Below, in pieces: positions 62,547 to 64,000 of a stretch of 64,000 nucleotides of DNA. Source of the DNA: Sodiomyces alkalinus F11 (Eukaryota; Ascomycota; Sordariomycetes; Glomerellales; Plectosphaerellaceae); the NCBI RefSeq assembly GCF_003711515.1, contig NW_021167083.1:2551451-2615450 (forward strand), given 5' to 3'. The notes beneath the pieces were generated by a model. That model had not been told where the DNA came from and ran no database searches. It saw only the letters and a program-made list of their open reading frames with translations. Position numbers and translations under genes: made by a program. The stretch's first letter is position 1. Each line of letters begins with the position of its first letter.

Positions 62547-63269
62547 CTATCCCCCCTCTTTCCCTCCGGGGGTTATATAACCGCGCGTCCCCGTTATGAC
62601 TTAGCTCCCCCTTACGTCGCGGTGATAAAGGAATAGTCGTGTCCTTTTATTTTACCTCGCCTTTACCTCGATATTAAAGAAATCTTAAATCGCCTACTAA
62701 TCTTTATTTATATAGCCAAAATAGTAATATAGGCCTTCCTTGTATAGATCTATCCGTAGATATATTAGCCCTGTTTTTCTTATAGACTTCCTCTTCCTTT
62801 ATTTCTCTCTATAACTTTAATAATAATAATAATAATACTAGTAATTCCGTATATACTCGCTCTTCCTCGTAGCGACGATTTTTCTAACTCCTTTATTCCT
62901 AGCTAATATCTATCAATACTCGGCTAGTTTAAGAGCTCTCCGTCTAAGGTAAGTCGGCTCTCTCTTATAATCTATTTATAAAGTACCCTCCGCTAACTTC
63001 TATTATTTTATAGATAGCGCTAGCCCCCGGCGATAATAAGGGTAATAATAATAATAAGCGTACCCCTAATAACGATATAAGTATAATACTCTTACGCCTT
63101 AAGGCGATACTAACCGTATAATAGTTCGCGTTAATACCATCGCCGCCGCCTAAGAAGAAGAAATAGGCGGGTAATTAGCGTTCTAAGCACGCTCCTAATA
63201 GCGATTGTACTAAGCTATACCTCCTTTATACGCGCGATATCGCTAATAGAAAGTATAAGCGCCTTTATC

Positions 63270-64000
63270 GTAGCTAGACTAATCGGGGGAAGAAATACTA
63301 TATATACTCTACGAAGATATACCGGTATACTCCTCTCTTAGTATACCTTAAAGGCTATACGTAGAGGTTATTCGAGACGGCTACCATTATTAACGATAAT
63401 AATAAGAATACCCCTATAAGACCTCGTCCCCCTCTAAGGTTATAACCGTATCGCTAACCGTTTTCTAGGAGTAAGAACCGTATCTTAACGTCTACGCGGC
63501 GTTCTAGGATACCCTTATAGCTAGGGAAGCGATAACAGCGATATTACTTATAGCTATATATCCCGCGGAGGCTCCCGGTATAATAATCGCGCTATCGCTT
63601 TCTCCTCCTTAAGAGGTCTAAGAAAAGATAGTATTATAGTTAGCCTTATTAACTCTTTCTAAGGTCGTTAATAAGGTAATTAAACTAGCCTTATTTCTTT
63701 TAGTAATAGAGGTTATTAATAAGGTAATTACGCTAGTCTTTTCTCCTCCTTTAAAGGTCGTAGAAAAGATAGTATTAGGACTAAACGTATCGCCTCCGGA
63801 GGAGGTTATTACTAAGGCGGAATAGCTAGCCTTATCTCCTCCTTATAAGGTTATAGGTAAGGTAGTAATTTCGGGCCTAGTCCCTCCTAATATCGTAGTG
63901 GAAAAAAACGCTTATCCTATTACTCTTACTCCTTTATCGGGGTTAACGTTATCGGATAAAGACTTTAGGCGCTTTAGTCTTATAAAGCTAAGGGAGTATA
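63270..64000 (+). pseudogene. antisense accessory ORF of the second element C (partial)
   Basis: This plus-strand frame is opposite to the element's pol. It reads EEILYILYEDIPVY near 63280, then tandem Pro/Val/Lys units (63592-63876), then VPPNIVVEKNAYPITLTPLS and LSDKDFRRFSLIKLREY to the window edge. It is the uninterrupted counterpart of the two aORF-C pieces around element D. Only RIP-type stops break it. Confidence 0.7.
63592..63876 (+). repeat. 45-51 bp in-frame tandem repeats in aORF-C
   Basis: Six units start at 63592, 63640, 63685, 63733, 63781 and 63826, with lengths 48, 45, 48, 48, 45 and 51 bp, all multiples of three. Each encodes a motif like LALSPPxKVVxKVI. Length variation in whole codons indicates that the array evolved as coding sequence. 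Confidence 0.8.

Larger units (their letters stand above)
62332..64000 (-). mobile_element. second copy of chromovirus C (minus strand, cut by window end)
   Basis: The LTR at 62332-62546 and the following region match the 3' part of element C (45.5-47.05 kb) in reverse. A TAGAT at 62327-62331 is the likely left target duplication; its partner is outside the window. The purine run before the LTR is conserved. This copy lacks element D. Confidence 0.9.

Overview
This window looks like a chromosome segment of a filamentous ascomycete fungus (Pezizomycotina). Two spliced fungal genes occupy about 3.1 kb near the left end. Almost everything else is transposon DNA that has lost its open reading frames in the pattern of repeat-induced point mutation (RIP): CpA and TpG are scarce, TpA is very common, CpG is kept, and most Gln and Trp codons have become TAA or TAG. 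Reading through those stops still shows clear protein families, so most elements could be named and many boundaries placed to the base from terminal repeats and target-site duplications (TSDs).

Layout. 1-866: unclassified decayed repeat. 867-3406: a ~230 bp direct repeat whose second copy is split by a complete Fot1/pogo DNA transposon (1214-3217, TA duplication). 3569-4411: FCF2, a pre-rRNA processing factor (+). 5058-6129: a peroxisomal adenine nucleotide carrier of the PMP47/ANT1 type (-), convergent with FCF2. 6.5-9.5 kb: decayed DNA including a 1.3 kb AT-rich, G-poor tract. 9480-16743: Ty3/gypsy chromovirus A, with 501 bp LTRs and TSD AGTAG. 16998-23.3 kb: truncated Tad1-like LINE pieces, a tRNA-related SINE-like unit, an LTR-like fragment and a Tc1/mariner remnant. 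From 23.5 kb to about 62.3 kb the substrate is one Mutator-like (Hop-type) transposon on the minus strand, torn into three pieces by a LINE fragment (25049-27531) and by a 34 kb nested complex.

The nested complex is chromovirus B (27824-61764, TSD CTGCT), which contains chromovirus C (28399-47048, TSD GAGAT), which contains chromovirus D (38338-45492, minus strand, TSD AATAT) and a 4 kb LINE (30522-34577). B also contains a ~6.9 kb LINE (about 52.2-59.1 kb). A second copy of C, minus strand, runs from 62332 off the right edge. It lacks D and so preserves the empty site.

Main novelty. All four chromoviruses (A, B, C and D) have a decayed but readable antisense ORF between the chromodomain end of pol and the 3' LTR. 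The four differ in length and composition: a short coiled-coil-like protein in A, a poly-Asn protein in B, a tandem-repeat Pro/Val/Lys-rich protein in C, and an Ala/Pro-linker protein in D. The only apparently working genes are FCF2 (nucleolar 18S rRNA maturation) and the peroxisomal carrier. They share no pathway and are simply convergent neighbours in a gene oasis beside heterochromatin-like DNA.
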